A stretch of 24,521 bases of DNA from SIG607 sp045586405 (GTDB taxonomy: Bacteria > Bacillota > Clostridia > Oscillospirales > Acutalibacteraceae): NCBI GenBank assembly GCA_045586405.1, contig JAZNAG010000081.1, forward strand, positions 1 to 24,521, read 5' to 3'. Below the pieces are notes generated by a model that saw only the letters and a list, made by a program, of their open reading frames with translations, was not told where the DNA came from and did not search any database. A program made the position numbers and the translations under genes. Of the stretch, positions 6,893 through 13,388 are shown piece by piece. Numbering within the stretch: position 1 is the stretch's first letter; each line of letters opens with the position of its first letter.

Positions 6893-7306
6893 TTAGAACG
6901 GGAGGTCATCATCTGCGGGCATTTCCGCAAACTCGTTAGACTGAGGTGTAATCTCAGGTGGAGTATATGTCTGCTGTGTATTGTCTCTCTTTTCGCCTGT
7001 AAATGAGGCGTTGTCTGCTATAACCTCTACAACATAACGCTTGCTGCCGTCCTTTGCTTCATAGGTACGGCTTTGTAACTGACCGTCAATAGCAATCATT
7101 GAGCCTTTACGAAACCATTTGCACACAAACTCAGCAGTTCCACGCCACGCTACAATATCAAAAAAGTCTGCCTGTCTTTCCTCGCCTGATTTCTGATGTG
7201 TTCTATCAACGCCAATTCTAAAGGTTGTTACACTAACTCCTGTTTGTGTAGTCTTTAGTTCAGGGTCGCTAACAAGTCTACCCATTAAAACAACTCTATT
7301 AATCAT
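6893..7306 (-). CDS. ssb: Single-stranded DNA-binding protein
   Basis: A 137-residue OB-fold protein. It begins MINRVVLMGRLVSDPELK, has FDIVAWRGTAEFVCKWFRKG and IDGQLQSRTYEAKDGSKR, and finishes with an acidic tail DDDLPF, the tip that recruits repair and replication proteins in bacterial SSB. It coats single-stranded DNA in phage replication and recombination and sits with the Rad52-like annealing gene. Its start overlaps the upstream small gene by 8 bases. Confidence 0.97.
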   Translation of the reverse strand: MINRVVLMGRLVSDPELKTTQTGVSVTTFRIGVDRTHQKSGEERQADFFDIVAWRGTAEFVCKWFRKGSMIAIDGQLQSRTYEAKDGSKRYVVEVIADNASFTGEKRDNTQQTYTPPEITPQSNEFAEMPADDDLPF

Positions 7307-7472
7307 AAATATCCTCGCTTTCTTTGATGTTCATAATAATTGTACATACTGTATTTTTATAGAATATTTCTTTTGCTTCTTCTTCTGTTTCTGCCTCAAT
7401 AACAGATGTTCCTATTTTTTCAGGAAAATCCTCACAAAAACAAGTTTCCCAATCAATTTCAAACCGTTTCAT
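7299..7472 (-). CDS. Small acidic hypothetical protein (57 aa)
   Basis: 57 residues from ATG at 7472 to TAA at 7299. It starts MKRFEIDWETCFCEDFPEKI and contains an acidic helix ETEEEAKEIFYKN, a pattern seen in very small phage proteins with a beta-beta-helix layout. The ATG overlaps the HNH gene stop as ATGA, and the end overlaps the SSB start by 8 bases, so it is translationally embedded between two well-supported genes. Function unknown. Confidence 0.7.
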   Translation of the reverse strand: MKRFEIDWETCFCEDFPEKIGTSVIEAETEEEAKEIFYKNTVCTIIMNIKESEDIYD

Positions 7473-8119
7473 TTCTTATCTTCCTTTCTCAGATTTAGAA
7501 CATTACAGAGATAATCGTCGAGTTTTATACCATAAATGTGGTAGAGGTCAAAAAAAGCCTGCCCTTTTGTGTGTGCCTCTTGATGATGTTTTCTACAAAG
7601 GGCTATTGCCTCCATACCTTTATGTATGATTTGCTCCCTATCTCGCCCCATTCCTACGGTATCTATATGGTGTATATCTGCTTTGTCGTTACATACAGCA
7701 CACCGCCTGTATTCAAGGCAGGAATACAGATATTTGCTTATATCGTCTGTTCTATTAAGCAGGGTGTCTCTTGTCGGTACGCCGTGCATAAAGCAAAACT
7801 CAATTAAATAGCTGATAAACTCCCTTGCTGTTGACATATCGCAATCAGACAAACTAAACGGCTCTAAAATATTCTGTAATCTGAACTCAAACTCTGTATA
7901 TTGTCTTATGTACTCGGGTTCGTGACCGCACCAATTAGCAATATCCCTGACTAAAGCAAAGATTTTTCGCCGTTGGTCTGCGGATATTTCCCTGCCGTCT
8001 ACTAATCTTATTTCTATTACATCAACCTGTTTTTGGAGCATTTCACGGTCAATAGCAACAAGAGGTTTAACGAGCAAGGTCTCCCCGTCATAGCCGATTA
8101 TTTTAGCTGTTGCAATCAT
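7469..8119 (-). CDS. Putative HNH-type nuclease (HNHc_6-like)
   Basis: 216 residues. The N-terminal half is shared with recombination-associated phage proteins (ISADQRRKIFALVRDIANWC). The C-terminal half has a zinc-HNH core: RRCAVCNDKADIHHIDTVG at about 137-155, and later ALCRKHHQEAHTKG. The two cysteine pairs and the HH pair fit a metal-dependent endonuclease. In phages such genes sit between the annealing protein and SSB, and the family is linked to NinB/Orf-type recombination mediators, so a role in recombination is likely. The start overlaps the Rad52-like stop by ATGA. Confidence 0.82.
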   Translation of the reverse strand: MIATAKIIGYDGETLLVKPLVAIDREMLQKQVDVIEIRLVDGREISADQRRKIFALVRDIANWCGHEPEYIRQYTEFEFRLQNILEPFSLSDCDMSTAREFISYLIEFCFMHGVPTRDTLLNRTDDISKYLYSCLEYRRCAVCNDKADIHHIDTVGMGRDREQIIHKGMEAIALCRKHHQEAHTKGQAFFDLYHIYGIKLDDYLCNVLNLRKEDKK

Positions 8120-8790
8120 TTACTTGCCTCATAGCAATCTTTACACATTCCGTATTTGCTCAATATCTGCTGTGGCTGCCATACTGTTCTCTTTGCTGTT
8201 GTCATAGGTTGCATAGGCTTTCCACATTTAGGACAGGTTACAATAGTTGGTGTTGCAGGTTGTGTAGTAGGCTGTGTATTAACTTTTCCGTTCATTTTAT
8301 ATACAACTCTTTTTAAACTGTTATTGTATATTTCAAGGTCAACGATTTTTTTATTCACTATTTCAATTTTGCAAACACAAAAATCATCATCACATTTAAA
8401 AGTTCCTTTTTGATTTTTGTATATTTTACAATTTTGCGAATTTACCCAAATAAACGGGGCTGAATAGAGTTCACGACCAATTCCGTGACACACACACCCC
8501 CTTTTAAAGCTGTCCGAACTTTCCCCTTTTTCCTTTTCGGTATTGCTTTCTGTTCCGCAATCCGCTTTCCATATCCACTCGTCTTTATATCGAACACCGA
8601 CACGGCAAAACAGATTACCTTTGCACTCAAAATGGTCACGCTGCCAATTTTCCGCTCCTACTGTTTCATCAAGGATAGCCATATCACATCTTGCGTCTTT
8701 ATATAGCAACAATGATAATCCTGTGCCGTCTTTTTTAATTGAGCCTACTCGCACCTCAATTTCGTCTGCTCTTAAATCTCGGAAAACCAT
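8116..8790 (-). CDS. Rad52/Sak-like single-strand annealing protein
   Basis: 224 residues. The core (FRDLRADEIEVRVG, LDETVGAENWQRDHFECKGN, WKADCGTESNTEKEKGESSD, SFKRGCVCHGIGRELY) matches phage Rad52-family annealing proteins. These form rings that anneal single strands in phage recombination. A proline/threonine-rich linker leads to a C-terminal zinc finger (CPKCGKPM at about 186, then CKDCYEASK), which is common in phage versions. The ATG at 8790 has AGGTG upstream. It acts with SSB and the HNH-type protein next to it. Confidence 0.9.
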   Translation of the reverse strand: MVFRDLRADEIEVRVGSIKKDGTGLSLLLYKDARCDMAILDETVGAENWQRDHFECKGNLFCRVGVRYKDEWIWKADCGTESNTEKEKGESSDSFKRGCVCHGIGRELYSAPFIWVNSQNCKIYKNQKGTFKCDDDFCVCKIEIVNKKIVDLEIYNNSLKRVVYKMNGKVNTQPTTQPATPTIVTCPKCGKPMQPMTTAKRTVWQPQQILSKYGMCKDCYEASK

Positions 8791-8798
8791 ATATTCAC

Positions 8799-9275
8799 CT
8801 ACTTTATCTGAATGTTTCTATTAATCTGTAATTCCGCACCGTTTACGGTTTCACCTGCAAACAACATTTTTCTGATACTTGCTCTGTCAACCTTTGGCGG
8901 TTGCTCAATAAGAAATACCGCAGGAATTTTTGTTTCATCTGTAATACATACTGACTTGCTTGTTCCTACCTTTACGGTAAATACACCTGCTGTTTCTTTG
9001 TCCTTGCCTGCTACTGTCATATATGCAAGCACCGCACTTTTGAGCCTTTTCACGGCGTTTTCTGCTGTTTCCTTCTTCTTTGTCAAACGGTCTGCCTCTG
9101 CTTTGTATGCTTCTGCGTCAGATGTGAATTGACGAATTACTTTGCAATAGTCCTCTAATTTGATTTCTAAGCCCATACCCTCTAAAGTATCGTGTACCGC
9201 TTTTTCGTCTATTTCCTCAGCGTCAAGCATTGCGTACAGGGTCTTTGCTGCTTCTGTCATTTCATACAGCGTCAT
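8799..9275 (-). CDS. Siphovirus Gp157-like protein
   Basis: 158 residues, helical in the first two-thirds (MTLYEMTEAAKTLYAMLD, then coiled coil DRLTKKKETAENAVKRLKS), with a C-terminal beta region (FTVKVGTSKSVCITDETK, PPKVDRASIRKML). This matches the Gp157 family of siphoviruses, originally linked to resistance or recombination functions in Streptococcus phages. The location just upstream of the annealing protein is typical. It is coupled to the upstream gene by ATGA. Confidence 0.9.
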   Translation of the reverse strand: MTLYEMTEAAKTLYAMLDAEEIDEKAVHDTLEGMGLEIKLEDYCKVIRQFTSDAEAYKAEADRLTKKKETAENAVKRLKSAVLAYMTVAGKDKETAGVFTVKVGTSKSVCITDETKIPAVFLIEQPPKVDRASIRKMLFAGETVNGAELQINRNIQIK

Positions 9276-9475
9276 TCTTCATCTATCCTTTCTATGCCTA
9301 AAAGCAATTCAACGGTATCTGTAGCCTCTTTTGATAAACCGTAAGTGCTTTTGCTATTACTAATAACTCTTTTAAGTCTATCTACGATTACTGCTTTTTC
9401 CATTAATTCGTTATAGGTTTCAAGTGAGATAACTACACTATTTTCTAAAGATTTTTTGTACTCAGCTTCTGTCAT
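9272..9475 (-). CDS. Small hypothetical phage protein (67 aa)
   Basis: 67 residues, mostly helical: MTEAEYKKSLENSVVISLET, then NELMEKAVIVDRLKRVISN, and an acidic end. Overlaps both neighbours by ATGA, as is usual in this operon. Function unknown; the ISLETYNELMEKA segment resembles short phage proteins preceding Gp157. Confidence 0.7.
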   Translation of the reverse strand: MTEAEYKKSLENSVVISLETYNELMEKAVIVDRLKRVISNSKSTYGLSKEATDTVELLLGIERIDEE

Positions 9476-9684
9476 TTTTCTGTTTCCCCCGTTACATTCA
9501 TAAACTTGTCAAACTCAGAACGGCACTTGTCGCACAGATGAAAAGTGTGTACTACCTTTTGAGATTGTATCTCCCGTCCATAGTGGTTAGTGCTTTTTAC
9601 CTTTCTAACTACATTAATTTTCTCTGTTGCAGGTGTAAAAATATCCTTACCGCATTTATCACATATAACTTTGTTAAGTATCAT
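9472..9684 (-). CDS. Small zinc-ribbon protein (70 aa)
   Basis: 70 residues from MILNKVICDKCGKDIFTP. Two CxxC knuckles, ICDKCGK at about 7-13 and LCDKCRSEF near residue 55, frame a beta-rich middle (INVVRKVKSTNHYG). It is likely a zinc-binding DNA- or RNA-contact protein. I start at the ATG at 9684 because GAGGAG lies 7 bases upstream; the longer frame from 9717 lacks such a site. It overlaps the end of the upstream 39-residue gene. Confidence 0.7.
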   Translation of the reverse strand: MILNKVICDKCGKDIFTPATEKINVVRKVKSTNHYGREIQSQKVVHTFHLCDKCRSEFDKFMNVTGETEK

Positions 9685-9793
9685 TTTTAACTCCTCTTTC
9701 ATTAAATTTGTTAGCAAGAAATTCTGCTAATCTCTGATTATGTATTTTTTCAGTTTCTATCAATCGGACTACTACTTTTCTTCTGTTTCTCAT
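9674..9793 (-). CDS. Very small conserved-type phage protein (39 aa)
   Basis: 39 residues from ATG at 9793, with AAAGGA 7 bases upstream. Sequence pattern: a basic strand MRNRRKVVVRLIETEKIHNQ followed by a helix RLAEFLANKFNERGVKN. Similar strand-helix micro-proteins are common in Firmicutes phage early operons. It overlaps the HTH gene by 44 bases and the zinc-ribbon gene by 11, which lowers confidence a little. Function unknown. Confidence 0.6.
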   Translation of the reverse strand: MRNRRKVVVRLIETEKIHNQRLAEFLANKFNERGVKNDT

Positions 9794-9998
9794 TGCTCTG
9801 TCCTTTCTTCATTAATAAGTACATTTCGCTATCAGGTACATTAAACTCACGCTGTACGGCACTCCAAAACTCCTGAGAGCCGTCTCTGTCGCCTTTTTCA
9901 ATAAGTGAATAGGTTGTACGGCTTATTCCTGTTTTAACTGCCATTTTGCCCTTTGTGAGCTTATGTTGACACCTGAGCATATATAAGTTATCTCTCAT
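9750..9998 (-). CDS. HTH (XRE-like) early regulator
   Basis: 82 residues with a Cro/CI-type helix-turn-helix: MRDNLYMLRCQHKLTKGKMA, then VKTGISRTTYSLIEKG (recognition helix), then FWSAVQREFNVPDSEMYLLM, and a basic tail. GAAAGGAGGTG precedes the ATG. It is the first gene of the leftward early transcript, opposite the plus-strand repressor, so it may act as a Cro-like or early regulator that turns off lysogeny control. That role is inference from position. Confidence 0.85.
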   Translation of the reverse strand: MRDNLYMLRCQHKLTKGKMAVKTGISRTTYSLIEKGDRDGSQEFWSAVQREFNVPDSEMYLLMKKGQSNEKQKKSSSPIDRN

Positions 9999-10049
9999 TA
10001 TTATTCACCTCCTTTCAATATGTTTCATAACGACACATCAGAGCCATTA

Positions 10050-10085
10050 ACACGGGCGGTTTTAGTTCCCGCCCTCGGCTTTTCT
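10050..10085 (-). repeat. GC-rich leader hairpin (copy 2)
   Basis: Minus strand AAGCCGAGGGCGGG, loop AACTAAAA, CCGCCCG: the same layout as 4270-4304. It lies in the 5' leader of the HTH gene, followed by TTATGAAACATATT and the ribosome site; a similar TGAAACATATT string precedes the gene at 17514. Likely an RNA leader element. Confidence 0.5.
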
Positions 10086-10089
10086 GTTG

Positions 10090-10145
10090 TTATTATTCTA
10101 CCATAATTTGTAAAAATATTCTATTCGCATTGTATACAAACTTTA
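10090..10145 (-). promoter_or_regulatory. Early leftward promoter (extended -10) and palindrome
   Basis: Minus strand TATGGTAGAAT (extended -10, TAGAAT at 10100-10095) lies before the HTH gene leader. Upstream is AAAGTTTGTATACAATGCG, which aligns with AAAGTTTGTGCATTTTGCG at the 17.2-kb promoter; its centre TTGTATACAA (10139-10130) is a perfect palindrome and a possible repressor site. Confidence 0.5.
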
Positions 10146-10208
10146 GCATTTTATTTTGTGTATGTTGCATATTGAGTATAAAAGATAACAAAACGACACA
10201 CAACTCCC

Positions 10209-10234
10209 AAAAAAAAGACGGGCGTTCTTTGCCC
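10209..10234 (-). terminator. Terminator after the 65-aa gene
   Basis: Minus strand GGGC (10034-type pairing at 10234-10231 region), loop of 7, GCCC, followed by eight T at 10216-10209. A short stem but a strong U-run directly after the stop of the 65-residue gene. Confidence 0.55.
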
Positions 10235-10431
10235 TATGCTATCTGAAATATATCTTCTATATGTTGTTCCCATTCTTTATATGTAATCAAGCCAAACTCA
10301 ATAGCAAAGTCGGCAGCTCCGAGAGCTTTAGTTGCTAATAACCTTTTAGTGGCTTCTTCTTTTATTCCCTTAGCGTATTCAATATCTTGCTTAATTCTTT
10401 GTTGCACGGTATATCCTCGCTTGTTTTTCAT
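10234..10431 (-). CDS. Small hypothetical protein in the lysogeny control region
   Basis: 65 residues, helical and charged: MKNKRGYTVQQRIKQDIEYA, then EEATKRLLATKALGAADFAI and ITYKEWEQHIEDIF. Divergent from the repressor, with its own promoter (TTGATT-17-TATAAT) and terminator, so a single-gene transcript. The position is where Cro, antirepressor or short regulatory proteins are often found. No clear HTH; function unknown. Confidence 0.65.
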   Translation of the reverse strand: MKNKRGYTVQQRIKQDIEYAKGIKEEATKRLLATKALGAADFAIEFGLITYKEWEQHIEDIFQIA

Positions 10432-10478
10432 TGAGACACCTCGTTATCATTTTCAGATATTTGCTAAATTTCTATATC

Positions 10479-10507
10479 ATTATATTACAATAACAATTCT
10501 AAATCAA
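10479..10507 (-). promoter_or_regulatory. Promoter of the 65-aa gene
   Basis: Minus strand TTGATT (10507-10502), 17-base spacer, TATAAT (10484-10479). It faces away from the repressor; GTTATCATT occurs on the plus strand at both 10443 and 10567, flanking the region, and could be an operator for the repressor. Confidence 0.65.
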
Positions 10508-10653
10508 TAGGGAAAAGCAACAAATGTTCGTATTTCGTTTTGTCCTCTGTGCAAAATGTTTCACATTGTTATCATTCTGTGTTACTATGATTATGTTGTT
10601 ACCTTGCCTCGGTACACAACATTAAATTCTCAGAAAGGAGTGAATTATCTTCA
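10508..10653. other. Divergent regulatory region before the repressor
   Basis: No gene. Contains the leader of the repressor with AGAAAGGAGTG before ATG 10654. A plus-strand promoter is likely near 10565-10605 (TTGTTA, then TATGAT or GATTAT), but spacing is not clear. GTTATCATT and GTTGTTACC are candidate operator half-sites. Confidence 0.4.
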
Positions 10654-10974
10654 ATGACTTCCATAGGTAGCAAACTAAAAACTTTGAGAAAGGGGCGTGG
10701 ATTAACTCAATTAGAATTAGCCTACCGTATGAATTGGAGCAGGGCGACAATTTCAAATTATGAGTGCGGGCGTAGAGTTCCCCACCTTGACGAATTGACA
10801 GCATTATGTCATTTTTTCGGGGTTTCAATGGACTATTGGGGAGTAGAAACGCAAGACTACAGTTTTGAGCTGTTGAGCCGTGCAAAGGCTGTATTTACTA
10901 ATCAGGCTATTCCTAAAGAAGAAAGAGAACGGATTTACAAAGAGTTGATGAAAATGTATTTAGAAATTGAATAG
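10654..10974 (+). CDS. CI-like HTH repressor
   Basis: 106 residues. The N-terminal XRE domain reads GSKLKTLRKGRGLTQLELAY, then NWSRATISNYECGRRVPHLD and ELTALCHFFGVSMDYW. The C-terminus is a short helical tail (SFELLSRAKAVF, ERERIYKELMKMYLEIE) with no LexA/CI-type peptidase, so induction would not be by RecA-stimulated self-cleavage. It is followed 10 bases later by the integrase. Position, orientation opposite to the early operon and fold all suggest the lysogeny repressor. Confidence 0.87.
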   Translation: MTSIGSKLKTLRKGRGLTQLELAYRMNWSRATISNYECGRRVPHLDELTALCHFFGVSMDYWGVETQDYSFELLSRAKAVFTNQAIPKEERERIYKELMKMYLEIE

Positions 10975-10984
10975 GAGTGGCGTT

Positions 10985-12580
10985 ATGGGAAAGTTCAACA
11001 AGAATGAAGCATATATAAAAAGGGTAGTGGCTTATGCTCGTTTTAGTTCCAACAATCAGCGTGACGAAAGTATTGACGCTCAATTAAGGGCAATTCAAGA
11101 CTATTGCGAAAGAAACGATATGAAACTTGTTGGAATTTATACAGATGAAGCACAATCAGCAAAAACAGATAATCGTGATGATTTCCGAACAATGATTGAT
11201 GATATTCTAAAAGAAAAGGTTGATATTGACGCAGTTTTAGTTCATAAATTCAACCGTTTCGCCCGTAACAAGTATGATAGTGCTTTATATAAGAAGCGTT
11301 TACGGGATATTGGTATTAAGGTTGTATCTGTAACACAACCGATTGACGACAGCCCCGAGGGTCGTATTCTTGAAAGTCTTATAGAAGCTATGGACGAATA
11401 CTACTCAGAAAACCTTGCTTTAGAGGTTAAAAAGGGAATGTTAGAAAACGCCTTGAAAGGCAAACACACGGGAGGCGGCAAACTTTTAGGACTTTCCGTT
11501 GATGATGAGGGATATTATTACCCTGATGAAAATGCCCCTGTTATTTATCGAATATTCAAAGAATACGCAGACGGTGTTCCAAAAACGCAAATTTGCGAAC
11601 GCTTAAACCGTGAGGGGTATCGCAACCAATACGGCAGACCGTTTAGAGTCCGTACAATTACCGATTTATTGCAGAATGAAAAATATATAGGTAATTTCAT
11701 TTATAACCACACACAGACAGAAATTATCCGATTAGAGGGCATAATTAAAGACCCGATAGTTGATGAAGATTTATGGGATAGGGTACAGAAATTACGGAAA
11801 GACGCAGGAAAACCCAAGCACCGAAAAAGAAAATATTTAATGACAGGTAAAATGCGTTGTGGTATTTGTGGATTTACCTATTGCGGAAGTGGTGGTAAAA
11901 AGAAAAACAAAAACGGAGATATGGCTGCATATTATAAATGTCAGGGTAAAGTAAAAAATAAGAACGGTTGTACAAACCCGTCCTTGAACAAAGAGTATTA
12001 CGAACAGCTTATAGTTGATACTATATCAGAAGCCGTCCTAACAGACAAGGCTATTGAGAGTATAGCGGTTAGTGTAATAGAGCAACTTGAAAAAGAGAGA
12101 AAAGCTCCGCAAACCTCAACAGCAAAATTAAAGAAACAGCTCGACAAGGTTAAAGATAAGCAATCACGGCTTATGGAGTTGTATCTTAACGGCGATATGG
12201 AAAGAAAAGTGCTTGATGAAAAGAACGCTGCACTAAAGGAAGAAAGAAAACATCTTGAGGAACAAATAGAAAAAAATCTATATTTGGAACGGTCAAACAT
12301 TTTTGATGTTCAGGATATAAAAGATATGATTTTAGAATTTCGCCAAGAATTAAAATACAATCCTGACATTGATTTTGCACAAGCCGTTTTTAACACTTTT
12401 GTTGAAAACATTGTGGTTTATCCTGAAACTCTCGAAGTTAATTTGCGGGTGGATTTTTCCACCCTCGGGGGTGATAAAGGGAAAAACAGGGGGGCAAACT
12501 GCCGAATATCACCGTTAAATCTAAAAAGGACTGTTAAACGCAAGTCACACCAACAACCTACAAAGCAAAGGGGGCGTTGA
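10985..12580 (+). CDS. Large serine recombinase (phage integrase)
   Basis: 531 residues. The N-terminal catalytic domain has VVAYARFSSNNQRDESIDAQ, with S21 as the probable nucleophile, and HKFNRFARNKYDS. A recombinase domain follows at about 150-240 (LLGLSVDDEGYYYPDENAPV, then GRPFRVRTITDLLQNEKYIG). Then comes a zinc ribbon (MRCGICGFTYCGSGG, then CQGK and GCTNPS) and a long coiled coil before the C-terminus. It catalyses integration and excision between attP and attB. The ATG at 10985 has AGGAG 8 bases upstream. attP should lie close by; I cannot identify it without the host site. Confidence 0.95.
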   Translation: MGKFNKNEAYIKRVVAYARFSSNNQRDESIDAQLRAIQDYCERNDMKLVGIYTDEAQSAKTDNRDDFRTMIDDILKEKVDIDAVLVHKFNRFARNKYDSALYKKRLRDIGIKVVSVTQPIDDSPEGRILESLIEAMDEYYSENLALEVKKGMLENALKGKHTGGGKLLGLSVDDEGYYYPDENAPVIYRIFKEYADGVPKTQICERLNREGYRNQYGRPFRVRTITDLLQNEKYIGNFIYNHTQTEIIRLEGIIKDPIVDEDLWDRVQKLRKDAGKPKHRKRKYLMTGKMRCGICGFTYCGSGGKKKNKNGDMAAYYKCQGKVKNKNGCTNPSLNKEYYEQLIVDTISEAVLTDKAIESIAVSVIEQLEKERKAPQTSTAKLKKQLDKVKDKQSRLMELYLNGDMERKVLDEKNAALKEERKHLEEQIEKNLYLERSNIFDVQDIKDMILEFRQELKYNPDIDFAQAVFNTFVENIVVYPETLEVNLRVDFSTLGGDKGKNRGANCRISPLNLKRTVKRKSHQQPTKQRGR

Positions 12581-12581
12581 T

Positions 12582-12866
12582 ATGAACTGTATTATATATG
12601 TTCGGCACAATGAGGATATATCCCTTTATACTCAATTTAATAAATGTGCCGATTATGCTAAAAAGCACGGTTACTCTATCAGCGATAAAGTCTTTGACTT
12701 TGACGGCAAACATTTTCACGAAGCCGTCAACAAATTAATCGCAGACAGAAACATTACAGTATTGATGATATACAGCAAAGAGTTAGTATTTCCTCAATAC
12801 AACGACTATCTTTTTTATAAAATCTATTGTGATAAGCTCGGTAAAAAGTTAATATCTTGTAATTAA
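12582..12866 (+). CDS. Serine-recombinase catalytic-domain-like small protein, serine absent (1)
   Basis: 94 residues that look like the N-terminal domain of a serine recombinase and nothing else. MNCIIYVRHNEDISLYTQFN aligns with the integrase segment VVAYARFSSNNQ...AQLRA: the Y-x-R is kept but the serine position is H/N. Then CADYAKKHGYSISDKVFDFD, and VLMIYSKELVF, where the integrase has VLVHKFNRFA; the downstream KLGKKLIS resembles IGIKVVSV. There is no DNA-binding domain. It starts one base after the integrase stop (AAGGGGG ribosome site), so it is co-expressed and could modulate the integrase by mixed assembly. Function is inference. Confidence 0.7.
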   Translation: MNCIIYVRHNEDISLYTQFNKCADYAKKHGYSISDKVFDFDGKHFHEAVNKLIADRNITVLMIYSKELVFPQYNDYLFYKIYCDKLGKKLISCN

Positions 12867-12875
12867 AAATAATAA

Positions 12876-12904
12876 TTTGGTAGGGGCGTTATGTCCCTAC
12901 CAAA
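12876..12904. repeat. 10-bp inverted repeat between the two small recombinase-like genes
   Basis: TTTGGTAGGG (12876-12885), loop of 9, CCCTACCAAA (12895-12904), directly before the ribosome site AAAGGAGG. It may be an RNA hairpin controlling translation of the next gene, or a recombinase binding site; its size and imperfect centre would also suit part of an attP. Confidence 0.6.
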
Positions 12905-12918
12905 AGGAGGAAACTATA

Positions 12919-13209
12919 ATGAAAAAAGCTGTAATATATGTAAGAGGTCAAAAAGAAAAAATGCAGGAAATAATTTGCAGATTGTACGCTTCCGATAAAG
13001 GTTACAAAGTCGTTTATGTGACTACACACATTGAAGAAGTAAACTTGTGTGATGTTCTATTAGTTACCAATCCGTCAAGAATTTCAAGAGATAGAAACAA
13101 ATATTATGAAGTTATGAAAGAACTAAACGCAAAAAACATTGAGGTTGAAAGTGTATCAAATCAAGACAATACAGATGAATATATTTCATTTGCAAGTGAC
13201 TTATTCTAA
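12919..13209 (+). CDS. Serine-recombinase catalytic-domain-like small protein, serine absent (2)
   Basis: 96 residues, again a lone recombinase-like N-terminal domain. MKKAVIYVRGQKEKMQEIIC keeps Y-x-R but has Q in place of the serine. VLLVTNPSRISRDRNKYYEV aligns well with the integrase segment VLVHKFNRFARNKYDS, keeping the arginines, and NAKNIEVESV with IGIKVVSV. It is therefore closer to the family than the previous gene. Strong AAAGGAGG upstream of ATG 12919, after the 12876-12904 hairpin. It could be a directionality or inhibitory partner of the integrase; not shown. Confidence 0.75.
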   Translation: MKKAVIYVRGQKEKMQEIICRLYASDKGYKVVYVTTHIEEVNLCDVLLVTNPSRISRDRNKYYEVMKELNAKNIEVESVSNQDNTDEYISFASDLF

Positions 13210-13212
13210 TAA

Positions 13213-13243
13213 AAAGACGGGGAGCAATCCCCGTCTTTCTTTT
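13213..13243. terminator. Bidirectional terminator between convergent genes
   Basis: AAAGACGGGG (13213-13222), loop AGCAAT, CCCCGTCTTT (13229-13238), with CTTTTAT on the plus side and T5 on the minus side. It ends both the plus-strand integrase operon and the minus-strand Ro60 operon. Confidence 0.9.
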
Positions 13244-13388
13244 ATATATTTTGTTTCAAAATTGTTCTTACAAAAGCTGATACAGATAATTCATTATCCT
13301 TTGCTGCCCGTTTAACCCTTTCAAGCAAATTCTCTGAAACTCTGATTGTCAGCCGTTTAGTATGTATAGTTTTCGATTGTTCTTTCAA
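13242..13388 (-). CDS. Ribbon-helix-helix small protein
   Basis: 48 residues from a TTG at 13388, with GGAGAG 7 bases upstream. After a short start, KRLTIRVSENLLERVKRAAK and DNELSVSAFVRTILKQN give the beta strand and two helices of an Arc/CopG-type DNA-binding fold. It overlaps the last 32 bases of the Ro60 gene in another frame, so it is translated from the same transcript. The most likely role is repression of this operon or a nearby promoter. A longer frame from 13451 has no better start signal. Confidence 0.72.
   Translation of the reverse strand: MKEQSKTIHTKRLTIRVSENLLERVKRAAKDNELSVSAFVRTILKQNI

Noticed and set aside
12877..12918. Longer start for the second mini-recombinase gene.
   Set aside because: It would start inside the hairpin; ATG 12919 has a strong AAAGGAGG.
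13242..13388. Antitoxin of a toxin-antitoxin pair.
   Set aside because: The RHH fold would fit, but no toxin-like gene lies next to it; the neighbour is Ro60.
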